From assembly GCA_001770855.1 (NCBI GenBank), contig MESE01000018.1:30261-94260 (forward strand): a DNA stretch of 64,000 bases, written 5' to 3'. Under the pieces are notes generated by a model. That model was not told the DNA's origin. It worked only from the letters and a program-made list of their open reading frames with translations, and did not search any database. Below are positions 27,131-35,736 of the stretch, in pieces; positions within the stretch are counted from its first letter, which is position 1; each line of letters begins with the position of its first letter. The translations under genes and the position numbers were made by a program. The stretch is from Burkholderiales bacterium RIFCSPLOWO2_02_FULL_57_36 (lineage in GTDB: Bacteria > Pseudomonadota > Gammaproteobacteria > Burkholderiales > Burkholderiaceae_D).

Positions 27131-29308
27131 ATGAATATAGCGCCGCAGCAAAGCCTTGTTGATGGATCCGATGCCGAGCCTGGCTTGCTGCAACCTGGAC
27201 GCAATTGCTGGCGTATCGAACATGCCGACCGGTTTGGCATGCTGGTCGATGCAGATGCATATTTCCGTGCAGTACGTGCGGCAATGTGCAAGGCGCATCA
27301 CAGTATTTTCATTCTGAGCTGGGATATCGACAGCCGGACCTGCCTGGTGCCGGAAGGTGCGGGCGACGGCTATCCGGAATTGCTGGCTGATTTCCTGCGG
27401 GCGATTCTCGACGCTCGTCCGGAACTGCATGTTTATATTTTGAACTGGGATTTCGCGATGCTGTACGCGCTGGAGCGCGAATGGCTGCCGGTCTACAAGC
27501 TGGGATGGAGTACGCATCGGCGTCTGGAATTCCACATGGACGGCCGCCATCCGATCGGCGCGTCCCATCATCAAAAGGTGGTGGTGATCGACGATGCGGT
27601 CGCGTTTGTCGGCGGACTCGATCTGACGCGCTGCCGCTGGGATACACCCGAACATGCATGCGACGCGCCATTGCGCTGCGATGCCGATGGCAAGCCGCAT
27701 GGACCGTTCCACGATGTTCAGGCCATCGTCGATGGCGACGCGGCTCGCGCATTGGGTGAATTGGTGCGCGCCCGATGGCGGCGCGCCACCGGGCGATCGG
27801 CGCTGCCGGTTTGCAAGGCCGAGTCGGATCCATGGCCGGCCGGCGCGGTGCCCGATGTTAGCGATATCGATGTCGCGATCGCGCGTACCGAACCCGCGTT
27901 CGAAAACGATACGGGTATCGATGAAATTCGGCAACTGCACCTCGATGCCATCGCGCAGGCGCGCCATCATTTGTTTTTTGAAAACCAGTATTTCACTTCG
28001 GGACTGATCGGTAACGCGCTTTCCGCAAGGCTAGCCGAACCGGAAGGCCCGGAAATCGCGGTCATATCGCCGCAGACACAAAGCGGGTGGCTGGAAGAAG
28101 CGACCATGGGAGTTCTGCGCGCGCGCCTGCACCGGCGGTTGAAGCAAGCCGATCAATATCATCACTACCGTTTGTACGGACCGGTAATACCCGGTCTGGC
28201 CAATGGATGCCTGAATGTCCACAGTAAGGTAATCGCGGTGGACGACGACCTGTTTTCCATCGGCTCGGCGAACCTGAGCAGCCGCTCGATGGCGTTTGAT
28301 ACCGAATGCAATCTGGTCATCGAAGCGCGTGGCGACACTACCGAAAAAACGCGGATCCGCGGAGTCATCGCACGGTTGCGCAGCCGCTTGCTGGCGGAAC
28401 ATCTCGCCGCCTCGCCTGAAGCGGTGGATGCCGAAGTCCGGCAGCGCGGAAAACTGCATGGCGCGATCGAGGCACTGCAACAGCCCGGCCGGTCGCTGCA
28501 GGTGCTGGAACCGGCGGTCGCACCCGAACTCGATGCGCTGATTCCCGAGCAGGCATTGTTCGACCCGGAGCGCCCGATCAATCCTGACGAACTCGTGGCG
28601 CAGCTGATTCCGAAAGATGCGCGGCGACCGGTGCCCGGGCGTTTGATAGGCCTCGGAATGGTGGCGGTGATGCTGGCATTGCTGGCGATTGCATGGCGCT
28701 GGACACCGCTTCGGGAGTGGGTCAACCTGGCCTCCCTGCTGGATCTGGCCCATAGCCTCAAAGCATTGCCATTCACGCCGGTCGCGGTGGTCGCGAGTTA
28801 TGTGATCGCGGGATTGGTGGTGATACCGGTTACCCTGCTGATTGCGGTCACCGGCATCGTATTCGGTCCGGTAACGGGTGCGGCATACGCCATCGTCGGT
28901 ACGCTGTTAAGCGCTGCCGTCACTTATGGCCTTGGTCGGTGGCTGGGGCGCGATACGGTGCGCCGAATGCTCGGCGCTCGGATCAATCGTTTGAGCAGGC
29001 GCATCGCCAAGCGCGGCATTCTTGCTATGGTGGTGGTGCGGCTGTTGCCGATCGCCCCGTTTACCGTTGTCAACGTGGTTGCCGGTGCATCCCATCTGAG
29101 CTTTCGGGATTTCATGATCGGCACCTTGCTCGGCATGTCGCCCGGCATCGTGATCACCGTTACCTTTGTTCATAATCTCGCGGAAGCGGTGCGCAATCCC
29201 AGCATCGGAACCGTGTCGGTACTGGCGGGAATCGTCGCATTGGTAATCGGATTTGCAATCGGGCTGCAGCGTTTGTTTGCAGGCAAAAAAACTCAGGAGG
29301 CGCATTGA
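27131..29308 (+). CDS. Phospholipase D-like protein fused to a VTT (DedA/SNARE-associated) domain
   Basis: A 725-residue protein. Residues 20-480 form a phospholipase D/cardiolipin synthase-like region with two HKD motifs: H147-x-K149-x4-D154 (HQKVVVID) and H364-x-K366-x4-D371 (HSKVIAVD) followed by the GSANLSSRSM pattern. Residues about 515-535 are a membrane segment. Residues 550-705 form a VTT domain with the family sequence ITGIVFGPVTGAAYAIVGTL and the RLLPIAPFTVVNVVAGAS loop. It probably makes or remodels phospholipid at the inner membrane and may scramble it. The EEP-family gene starts 12 bases later. Confidence 0.9.
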   Translation: MNIAPQQSLVDGSDAEPGLLQPGRNCWRIEHADRFGMLVDADAYFRAVRAAMCKAHHSIFILSWDIDSRTCLVPEGAGDGYPELLADFLRAILDARPELHVYILNWDFAMLYALEREWLPVYKLGWSTHRRLEFHMDGRHPIGASHHQKVVVIDDAVAFVGGLDLTRCRWDTPEHACDAPLRCDADGKPHGPFHDVQAIVDGDAARALGELVRARWRRATGRSALPVCKAESDPWPAGAVPDVSDIDVAIARTEPAFENDTGIDEIRQLHLDAIAQARHHLFFENQYFTSGLIGNALSARLAEPEGPEIAVISPQTQSGWLEEATMGVLRARLHRRLKQADQYHHYRLYGPVIPGLANGCLNVHSKVIAVDDDLFSIGSANLSSRSMAFDTECNLVIEARGDTTEKTRIRGVIARLRSRLLAEHLAASPEAVDAEVRQRGKLHGAIEALQQPGRSLQVLEPAVAPELDALIPEQALFDPERPINPDELVAQLIPKDARRPVPGRLIGLGMVAVMLALLAIAWRWTPLREWVNLASLLDLAHSLKALPFTPVAVVASYVIAGLVVIPVTLLIAVTGIVFGPVTGAAYAIVGTLLSAAVTYGLGRWLGRDTVRRMLGARINRLSRRIAKRGILAMVVVRLLPIAPFTVVNVVAGASHLSFRDFMIGTLLGMSPGIVITVTFVHNLAEAVRNPSIGTVSVLAGIVALVIGFAIGLQRLFAGKKTQEAH

Positions 29309-29320
29309 TTCCTTCCATCC

Positions 29321-30034
29321 ATGTCGACCGCCGCGCCTGATCTCAATCCCTGGCCGCTGACCATCGCCACTTACAATATTCACGGCGCGGTGGGCGCCGA
29401 TGGCGAGTTTGCGCCGACGCGGGTTGCCGACGTGTTGCGCGAAATCAGCGCCGACATCATCGCACTGCAGGAAGTGCCGCTCGGCGGCGCGGGTATGCCG
29501 AACGTGCTCAAGATACTGCAGGATGCGACTGGCTTCGTCGGAGTCGAAGGCTACACCTTTAGTGTAAGCGGCAGGCGCTACGGCAACGCGGTGTTGAGCC
29601 GATATCCGATTCTTGCCACGCGCCAGATCGATATCTCATTCGGCAGCCGAGAGCCGCGCGGCGCGCTCGATGCCGACATCAGTTGCCACGGCCATCCGCT
29701 GCGGGTCATCGCCACCCACTTGGGTTTGCGTCCGGCGGAGCGCCACGACCAGATCCGCAAGCTGCTGCAGGTATTCGACACGGACCAGATGGCGGTGGTA
29801 TTGATGGGCGATGTCAACGAATGGTTCGTGTGGGGAAAGTCGCTGCGCTGGCTGGTGTCGCATTTTCAGGCGGTACCGGCGCCCGCGACTTTTCCATCGC
29901 GCTGGCCGGTGTTCGCGCTCGATCGTATTTGGATCCGGCCCCGGCATCGGCTGGTCCATGTGGAAGTACACGCCACGCCGCTGGCGCGCATCGCATCCGA
30001 CCATCTGCCGCTGATTGCGCATATCGACGGATAG
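29321..30034 (+). CDS. Endonuclease/exonuclease/phosphatase family protein (YbhP-like)
   Basis: A 237-residue EEP-fold hydrolase. Visible motifs are ATYNIHGAVG (catalytic Asn), IIALQEVPLGG (metal-binding Glu), GDVNEWF (Asp-x-Asn) and the C-terminal ASDHLPLIA (catalytic Asp-His). All key residues of the DNase I/Mg-dependent phosphatase superfamily are present. Its pairing with a phospholipase D-like gene mirrors the ybhP-clsB arrangement of enterobacteria, so a role in phospholipid metabolism is likely rather than DNA cleavage; that is inference. Confidence 0.87.
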   Translation: MSTAAPDLNPWPLTIATYNIHGAVGADGEFAPTRVADVLREISADIIALQEVPLGGAGMPNVLKILQDATGFVGVEGYTFSVSGRRYGNAVLSRYPILATRQIDISFGSREPRGALDADISCHGHPLRVIATHLGLRPAERHDQIRKLLQVFDTDQMAVVLMGDVNEWFVWGKSLRWLVSHFQAVPAPATFPSRWPVFALDRIWIRPRHRLVHVEVHATPLARIASDHLPLIAHIDG

Positions 30035-30152
30035 CGCTTCTCGCATCGCCGCATCACCGGAAAACTCCGGCCACGGGATAAACAGCATAACCGTTTAAAA
30101 TAGGTTGCAACGCTTTTGTCACTGTCGGGCAATTCATTAACGAAAAATCAAC

Positions 30153-31013
30153 ATGCTGGATAACTCTCTCTACAACACGCAAGAAATTCTGGATCTGCTG
30201 GTCCTGGAGCAAATCGGTCCGGATCGTTATCGAGGACAAAGCCATTTCATGGGCAGTCCGAATGTTTTCGGCGGACAAGTGCTGGGCCAGTCGCTGTATG
30301 CCGCCGCAGTGACCGTCGACAACCGGCGGCCGCATTCCCTGCATTCATTATTCATTTTGCCGGGCAACCACCGTTTGCCGATCGAGTATGAAGTCGAACG
30401 CGTTCGCGACGGCGGCACTTTCAGTACGCGCCGGGTGGTTGCGATACAAGAGGGCCGCAGGATTTTCGTCATGTCGGCCTCGTTTCAGGTTACAGAAGAA
30501 GGCTTGTCGCACCAGAAGCCGGCGCCCGAAAGCGAGGACCCCGAATCGCTTGCATCGAACCTGCCGACCTGGAAACAGCGTGCGGCATCGACCAACCGTC
30601 CGTTTCAACCGGTTCCGGTGGATTTCCGCGCAAACCATAACGGCGATATTTTCAGCAGCGACACCCGCCATCCGAGCAAGCGGGTCTGGACTCGCGCACC
30701 GATTCGCTTGTCCGACGATCCGCTGGTACATGAAGCGTTGTTTGCCTACGTATCCGATTACGGATTGCTTTGGACCGCGCTTCAGCCGCACGGCGTGAAA
30801 ATGGGCGACAAGCGTTTGCAGATTGCCAGCCTCGACCATACCATCTGGTTCCATCGGCCTTTCCGCATGGATGACTGGCTGCATTTTTCAATGGAAAGTC
30901 CGAACGCATCCGGCGGAAGAGGGCTTTGCTTTGCCCACGTGTATAACAAGGAAGGTGTGCTGGTCGCCACTTTGGCTCAGGAAGGATTGATTCGCTTGCG
31001 TCCGGCAGCATAA
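30153..31013 (+). CDS. tesB: Acyl-CoA thioesterase II
   Basis: A 286-residue double-hotdog thioesterase of normal TesB length. The sequence has the N-terminal hotdog motif NVFGGQVLGQSLYAA with the following HSLHSLFILPG, and the C-terminal hotdog with ASLDHTIWFHRPFRMDDWL, which contains the catalytic Asp. It hydrolyses medium- and long-chain acyl-CoA. It is monocistronic and converges on the sensor kinase gene. Confidence 0.93.
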   Translation: MLDNSLYNTQEILDLLVLEQIGPDRYRGQSHFMGSPNVFGGQVLGQSLYAAAVTVDNRRPHSLHSLFILPGNHRLPIEYEVERVRDGGTFSTRRVVAIQEGRRIFVMSASFQVTEEGLSHQKPAPESEDPESLASNLPTWKQRAASTNRPFQPVPVDFRANHNGDIFSSDTRHPSKRVWTRAPIRLSDDPLVHEALFAYVSDYGLLWTALQPHGVKMGDKRLQIASLDHTIWFHRPFRMDDWLHFSMESPNASGGRGLCFAHVYNKEGVLVATLAQEGLIRLRPAA

Positions 31014-31058
31014 TGCCGCGCTGCCTTGAAAGTGGTTATCTTCGGGGCAGGTAGATTT

Positions 31059-33245
31059 TCATTCCTCAAACATCTTCAATTTCGCTCTGATTGATTGTTG
31101 GAGAGGAATAAATATCGTCAGCGTGGTTCCAAGGGCGGGTGCGCTGTCGATCCGGAATTTCCCTCCCAGCGCGAGTACGCGTTCTTCAATGCCGACCAGT
31201 CCGAATGAGTCGGCCTTGTTCCGGTCGTCGGGATCAATTCCGATGCCGTTATCGGTAATTTTCATTACGAGATTGCTGCCATCGTCATATAGATCGACGC
31301 GAACTTCGGTGGCGTTGGCGTGGCGGATCACATTGGCCAGCGATTCCTGCAGAATGCGAAACAGGGTGGTGGCCGGCGCATCGCTCAAGGTGAATTCGTT
31401 CGAGTCCATGACGAGCTCGCAGGCAATTGCGCTACGGCGGCGAAATTGATTCACTTGCCATTCGACAGCGGCGCTCAAACCGAGGTCAAGTACCGCCGGC
31501 CGCAGATTGTTGATGATGGCTCTGACGCTTTTTACCGTCGCATCGATATGCTGAAGCATTCCCCGCACACGGTCGTTGAGCTTCGGATGCGATTCAGCGG
31601 TGCGTATGTCGAGCATCGCCACGTCGAGACGCAAAGCCAGCAGCGTCTGACCCAGTTCGTCATGAATTTCACGGGCGATACGCTTGCGTTCAACTTCCTT
31701 GATCCGGTCCTGATGTGCAGTCAATTCGCGCAGCAATTCCTGCGATCGTTTCAGCGCTTCGAGGTTATGCCTGCGATCCGTTATATCCATGATCGTGCCG
31801 CGCAAAAGCCGCTTGGGCCCGATATTGCTGGAGCGTGTGATCATCTGCACCCAGCGGATCGAGCCGTCCGGACGGACGATGCGGTGTTCGGTATTGAATT
31901 CGAATCCGGTGCGTATCGAAGATTCCAGTCCCTGCTGAATCCGCTCCCGGTCGTGTTCATCAATGTGCGCCAGAAAATCCGCATATCCGGGATTGTTCGC
32001 GACGCTGACTGCCCGGAATATCCGGTAAGTCTCGTCCGACCATGTCATCGACCCGGTGTCGGGATCGAGTAGCCAACTGCCAAGCATGGCCATATGCTGC
32101 GCTTCCGCCAGATCGGCTTTACTGGCGCGTAAATCCTTGGTCATGTCATTGGCGAGTTCCATCGCATGGCGCCGGGCCGTCAGCAATGAATCGTAATTGC
32201 CGTATACGAGCAACGACCCCAGCACGCCGCCCGCCAATAGCAACCAGGGAAAATACGCATCGATTCCGATGAGCATCGTGTTCTTGGGAGTCGAAAATTC
32301 GATTTCCCACATATGCGATCCGACCGTCATCGATGTTCTTTTGATGAAAAAATCCTTTACCGACACTGCCGGGGAGCGATCCAGTCTTGATTCAGGCATT
32401 GCAATATTGTCGAACAGCAGATAGCCCGGATCCGACGTTCCTGTGGGCACATATTCATCGTTGCGGCCAAGGTCGTAAAGCTTCAACCGCATACCGGGCA
32501 GGGTATTTTTATCGATGGCATCCAGCATCAGCTTGCTGATGTCGAACCCGGCACCGACCGAACCGTAAAAGGCAGCGTGTCTTTCAGATGCCGTATTGAG
32601 CGGCATTCCCTGGCGATATAGCGGCATTTGCAGCGTCAGGGCAGTGTGATTTTGCTGACCGTCGATATTGAGCATCGGCTTGTATGAGGAAATCAGCTCT
32701 CCCGAATCGCGTGACAGCGCAAGCGCTTCTTCGCCGCGCGGGTGGGACGCTAAATCGAACCCGAAGTGGGCGCGATTGCCTGCCATCGGTTCCAGATAGG
32801 TAAGTACGTGATATTCGGGACGCGAGCCGGCCGGTTTGATCACAAATTCGGGAGAACCGTTGGTGTCGATGCTACGATCGGACCGAACCGAGGATTCGAA
32901 TGCAGCCTTGTCCCGGTCAAGCACCAGTGGCGCAAAACTGAGTCTGGTTATTCCCGGAAAGCTGTTCGGCAGATCCAGGTCGGTGACATACGAGTGAAAC
33001 GCTTGTCTCGTGACGTTATCGCTTGCATGAAACATGGCACGGGTTGCACGCAATACTTCAACGTGGGAATGGATACGCGCTTCGATCGCGAGCCGGGCAT
33101 TATTGGTTTGAAAGTCGAACTGAATCTTGTTTTTTTCTTCGACCATCTGTGCCGCAAACTGACTGAGAATCAGTGAAATCGTCAGTCCCAGCCACCAAGT
33201 GGTCGAGGTAAAAAAAGTTTTGAAGAAGTTTCGTCGAAGGCGCAT
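31059..33245 (-). CDS. CHASE/PAS sensor histidine kinase (NarL-type), orphan
   Basis: A 728-residue membrane kinase. An N-terminal helix (residues 12-32) and a second near 330-350 flank an extracytoplasmic CHASE domain, with FPGITRLSFAPLV typical of CHASE. A PAS domain follows (about 385-490), then HisKA_3 with the phospho-acceptor in REIHDELGQTL, and a HATPase_c domain with the N box ending in a DNGIGI motif. This is the LuxR-type response regulator partner class, but no regulator gene is adjacent. The intergenic region upstream holds an FNR-type site shared with the divergent gene. Confidence 0.9.
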   Translation of the reverse strand: MRLRRNFFKTFFTSTTWWLGLTISLILSQFAAQMVEEKNKIQFDFQTNNARLAIEARIHSHVEVLRATRAMFHASDNVTRQAFHSYVTDLDLPNSFPGITRLSFAPLVLDRDKAAFESSVRSDRSIDTNGSPEFVIKPAGSRPEYHVLTYLEPMAGNRAHFGFDLASHPRGEEALALSRDSGELISSYKPMLNIDGQQNHTALTLQMPLYRQGMPLNTASERHAAFYGSVGAGFDISKLMLDAIDKNTLPGMRLKLYDLGRNDEYVPTGTSDPGYLLFDNIAMPESRLDRSPAVSVKDFFIKRTSMTVGSHMWEIEFSTPKNTMLIGIDAYFPWLLLAGGVLGSLLVYGNYDSLLTARRHAMELANDMTKDLRASKADLAEAQHMAMLGSWLLDPDTGSMTWSDETYRIFRAVSVANNPGYADFLAHIDEHDRERIQQGLESSIRTGFEFNTEHRIVRPDGSIRWVQMITRSSNIGPKRLLRGTIMDITDRRHNLEALKRSQELLRELTAHQDRIKEVERKRIAREIHDELGQTLLALRLDVAMLDIRTAESHPKLNDRVRGMLQHIDATVKSVRAIINNLRPAVLDLGLSAAVEWQVNQFRRRSAIACELVMDSNEFTLSDAPATTLFRILQESLANVIRHANATEVRVDLYDDGSNLVMKITDNGIGIDPDDRNKADSFGLVGIEERVLALGGKFRIDSAPALGTTLTIFIPLQQSIRAKLKMFEE

Positions 33246-33660
33246 CTTTTCTCCACGGCGTTACTCCGGGACAATCGTTACGCAGTGTATCGCTTTTTTT
33301 CTTGCAATCTCATGTTTTATTGAGGGTTTTTACGACATTTCATCCCGCTGTTTTTGCATTTTTTTTAAGATCAAAATTTTCAAGCATGAAGCTTGATCTC
33401 CATCAAGTCATACTCTTATTTCCATGTAGAAACACATGCTACAGTCCTGTCCCATGTTGCTCGTTTCAGCGGCATTTTGCGAATCAGGACATATAGAATC
33501 AGGACATATAAGAAGACGAGAGGAGCGAGGCAAGATCGGATCGGGTTTCATGGCGCCGAATCTAAAAAATAGCAGGAAACGGAAGTTGTGAGGGAGCGAA
33601 ATTTTGTGCTCATCTCCGACGGGGTATGTTTCGATTTACCATCAATGAAAGGTACCGAAA
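33246..33660. other. Divergent intergenic region
   Basis: About 415 AT-rich bases between the kinase gene and the Trp-Cys repeat protein gene. It holds the FNR-type box at 33393-33406, and the sequence around 33484-33512 contains a short direct repeat (AATCAGGACATATA, twice). No gene is supportable. Confidence 0.5.
33393..33406. promoter_or_regulatory. FNR/ANR-type binding site, perfect palindrome
   Basis: TTGATCTCCATCAA is an exact match to the FNR consensus TTGAT-N4-ATCAA. It lies 148 bases before the sensor kinase start and 255 before the start of the divergent gene, so it could serve either direction. A -10 like TAGAAA at 33427 would fit only loosely. Confidence 0.55.
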
Positions 33661-34251
33661 ATGACTCAGGAAGTGCAAAGGAAAACGCCGGAACAGATGG
33701 TCGATGCGATTTTCGCGTTGAATCTTGATTCCATCAAAATGAAGCTGATGGATAAAACGGAAGGCCACGGATGGACGTGCCGGCAGGCCGATCAGAATGA
33801 ATTGGAATACAGGCGTTTCCTGGTGTTGCTGGCGAAGTATCCCGGGCAATCGTTGGCGCCGCCTACGGAAGTGGACAAATTCTGGCATGGCCATATTCTC
33901 GACACCATGAAGTATGCGGAAGATTGCGATAACGTATTCGGTTGCTTCATGCATCATTTTCCCTATTTCGGCATGCATGGCGAGGAAGACGCGGCCAATC
34001 TCGTAAGCGCGTTCATGAATATGCAACGGTTGCACGACCGTGAGTTTGGCAATGAACATCAAGTCGGCGCTGTTGAATCGGCGTGGTGCGCTGCAATCGC
34101 CGGCGAAACGCCGAATGCGTCGGCGCATAAAAGTGCATGGTGCGCGGCCATATCCGGTAACGTGCGTCAGGCTTCCGATAAGGATGCCGACTGGTGTACC
34201 GCGACCGCGGCAGGCCAAGCCAAGCGATCGGCGGTTCGGCATTGGTGTTGA
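33661..34251 (+). CDS. GRDP-like domain protein with C-terminal 18-residue Trp-Cys repeats
   Basis: A 196-residue protein. Residues 1-130 resemble the glycine-rich-domain-containing protein-like family, with VDKFWHGHILDTMKYAEDC and FGCFMHHFPYFG. The last 57 residues are different: Trp-Cys pairs occur at 142-143, 160-161 and 178-179, an exact period of 18, in units like SAWCAAIAG, SAWCAAISG and ADWCTATAAG, and the chain ends in HWC at 194-196. Small folded leader plus repeated Cys-containing segments resembles a RiPP precursor layout or a metal-binding tail, but no maturation enzyme is adjacent. No signal peptide is seen. Confidence 0.75.
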   Translation: MTQEVQRKTPEQMVDAIFALNLDSIKMKLMDKTEGHGWTCRQADQNELEYRRFLVLLAKYPGQSLAPPTEVDKFWHGHILDTMKYAEDCDNVFGCFMHHFPYFGMHGEEDAANLVSAFMNMQRLHDREFGNEHQVGAVESAWCAAIAGETPNASAHKSAWCAAISGNVRQASDKDADWCTATAAGQAKRSAVRHWC

Positions 34252-34372
34252 GGTCGATGCCGAAGGGAAGTGAAAATTCACCTTGAGCGGGCGTCCGGAT
34301 CGACGTCATCCTGCCGATCCGGATGCTGCGATCGTCAATGGCCGGGCGGAATGCAAATTCCAGTCCGGTGCA

Positions 34373-34606
34373 TCAAACCTTTCCTTCGTTGATCAGCATG
34401 TTTCCGATACGCCGTGCCTGCTCGATTGCTTCGTCATAGGTGGCAAACGGCTTGTCGGAAACGGGACGATTCTCCACGACGCATTTGAAATCCTGCGCTT
34501 CATCATCGAACTTATCGATTTTGAGATAAGGATCCCATTGTCCGGATTCCGGCAATTGATAGGCAAAAAAATGCATCTGATATTTTCCGATCGTTTCAAT
34601 CGCCAT
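34373..34606 (-). CDS. Small hypothetical protein
   Basis: A 77-residue soluble protein, MAIETIGKYQMHFFAYQLP to the end, with a Tyr/Phe-rich first half and a helical C-terminus (FATYDEAIEQARRIGNML). The ATG at 34606 has GGAGGG about ten bases upstream; a longer start at 34678 lacks this. It resembles small conserved hypothetical proteins of Burkholderiales, but no family is assigned. It is convergent with the Trp-Cys repeat gene. Confidence 0.65.
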   Translation of the reverse strand: MAIETIGKYQMHFFAYQLPESGQWDPYLKIDKFDDEAQDFKCVVENRPVSDKPFATYDEAIEQARRIGNMLINEGKV

Positions 34607-34744
34607 CGATTGTTTCCCTCCTCCGTGAATATCTAATGCCGGCGATATCCGGTTTACCTGACGGCGTGACGGCGGCATAGGCTGCAGCGGAATCGGCAGG
34701 ACGGTATTCGATCCAATTCGGATTACCGCGATCGAGACACCGCC

Positions 34745-34960
34745 ATGAAACGCTGGATCTTGTCATTGACGTTTACCGCACTGCTTGCCGGGTGCGCAAC
34801 CCCGGGTTCGAACGGCGTGAATCAAACCGGCGCGGCGCATGATCCGAACAGTATTTATTCCGATCCGACCTATCCCGGTCCCGGAGTGCATTTTGGCATC
34901 GGAGCGGGAAGCTGGGGCGGTCGGCGCGGTGCAGGAGTCGGTTTCGGGCTTGGATTCTAA
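34745..34960 (+). CDS. Small glycine-rich lipoprotein
   Basis: A 71-residue protein with a lipoprotein signal peptide: MKRWILSLTFTALLAGC, with lipobox LAGC placing the lipidated Cys at 17. The mature part ends in a Gly-rich tract (HFGIGAGSWGGRRGAGVGFG). It would be anchored in the envelope. The function is unknown. Confidence 0.75.
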   Translation: MKRWILSLTFTALLAGCATPGSNGVNQTGAAHDPNSIYSDPTYPGPGVHFGIGAGSWGGRRGAGVGFGLGF

Positions 34961-35001
34961 GGCGGCCCCGGGATTGGCAATAGGGGCTGGGGACTCTGGT
35001 C

Positions 35002-35304
35002 TTAACGGCCGGCATCTGTCGAACCCGCCGTTCCTCCTGGATTTCCCCCGCCTCGCATTCGCTCCGCGGCCGCCGGTTTCGCGGCAGTCCGGTTTTCGAC
35101 GTGCGGCACTGAAAGTATACGGTCGATCTTGACACCTTTTGTGATGGTGTCTGAATACACGATTCGCCCGTCAGGCATTATCTGCCGGTAAATCGTGGTT
35201 GCGCCTGCGCCATCCGGTGCGTTGATCACCGTATTCTGTGCAAGCGCGATCGATGCCGATAAGAAAATCGGAGCCGCCAGGAAGAACGCTCGAGATTTTT
35301 TCAT
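35002..35304 (-). CDS. DUF4124 domain-containing periplasmic protein
   Basis: A 100-residue protein with a signal peptide (MKKSRAFFLAAPIFLSASIALA) and a DUF4124-like core, where TIYRQIMPDGRIVYSDTITKG gives the typical pattern of Y-x-D-G-x-hydrophobic-Y-S-D. A Pro/Gly/Ala-rich tail follows. The ATG at 35304 is chosen because it begins the signal peptide; upstream in-frame codons to 35454 do not resemble coding sequence. The family is common in betaproteobacteria and of unknown role. Confidence 0.8.
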   Translation of the reverse strand: MKKSRAFFLAAPIFLSASIALAQNTVINAPDGAGATTIYRQIMPDGRIVYSDTITKGVKIDRILSVPHVENRTAAKPAAAERMRGGGNPGGTAGSTDAGR

Positions 35305-35532
35305 ACAGCCACTATCGGCTTTTTGCATGGCGCCGAATTGCGTTTTATCAGGCATGCCGCGATTCGGTTGGGAAAATCGATCGAAATATTGCGGCTGAAC
35401 GGCAGATGGATATATGCAGGTCGGACGCGGTCTAAATTTTGCAGTGAGCAGCAATGATGCCTGTTATTAATTGAAACAGTTCAAAGTGATCGCTGCAAGC
35501 AAGGAGCTTTTCTTAACTGAAAGGAGCATGCC

Positions 35533-35718
35533 ATGCCAAGAGGCGATAAGTCGGCTTATACCGACAAACAGAAAAGACAAGTCAAGCACATCGAAGAAGG
35601 ATATGAAAATCGAGGCGTCCCGGAAGACGAGGCAAAGCGTCGCGCCTGGGCGACGGAAAACAAGGTTTCAGGCGGCGGGAAAAAATCGGGATCGGGCCGT
35701 AACCAGCATCATTCGTGA
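35533..35718 (+). CDS. Small basic stress-type protein (annotated elsewhere as plasmid stabilization protein)
   Basis: A 61-residue hydrophilic protein with the conserved family pattern MPRGDKSAYTDKQKRQ, then IEEGYENRGV, EAKRRAWATENK and a GGGKKSGSG tail. Such proteins are frequent in Burkholderiales and are often labelled plasmid stabilization protein without experimental support. AAGGAG at 35521-35526 supports the start. It is probably cytoplasmic and largely unstructured. Confidence 0.8.
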   Translation: MPRGDKSAYTDKQKRQVKHIEEGYENRGVPEDEAKRRAWATENKVSGGGKKSGSGRNQHHS

Positions 35719-35736
35719 CGTCGTCCATTGCATTGG

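Noticed and set aside
31320..32072. A 250-residue plus-strand frame opposite the sensor kinase
   Set aside because: It is the antisense of the PAS and HisKA_3 coding region with no own motifs.
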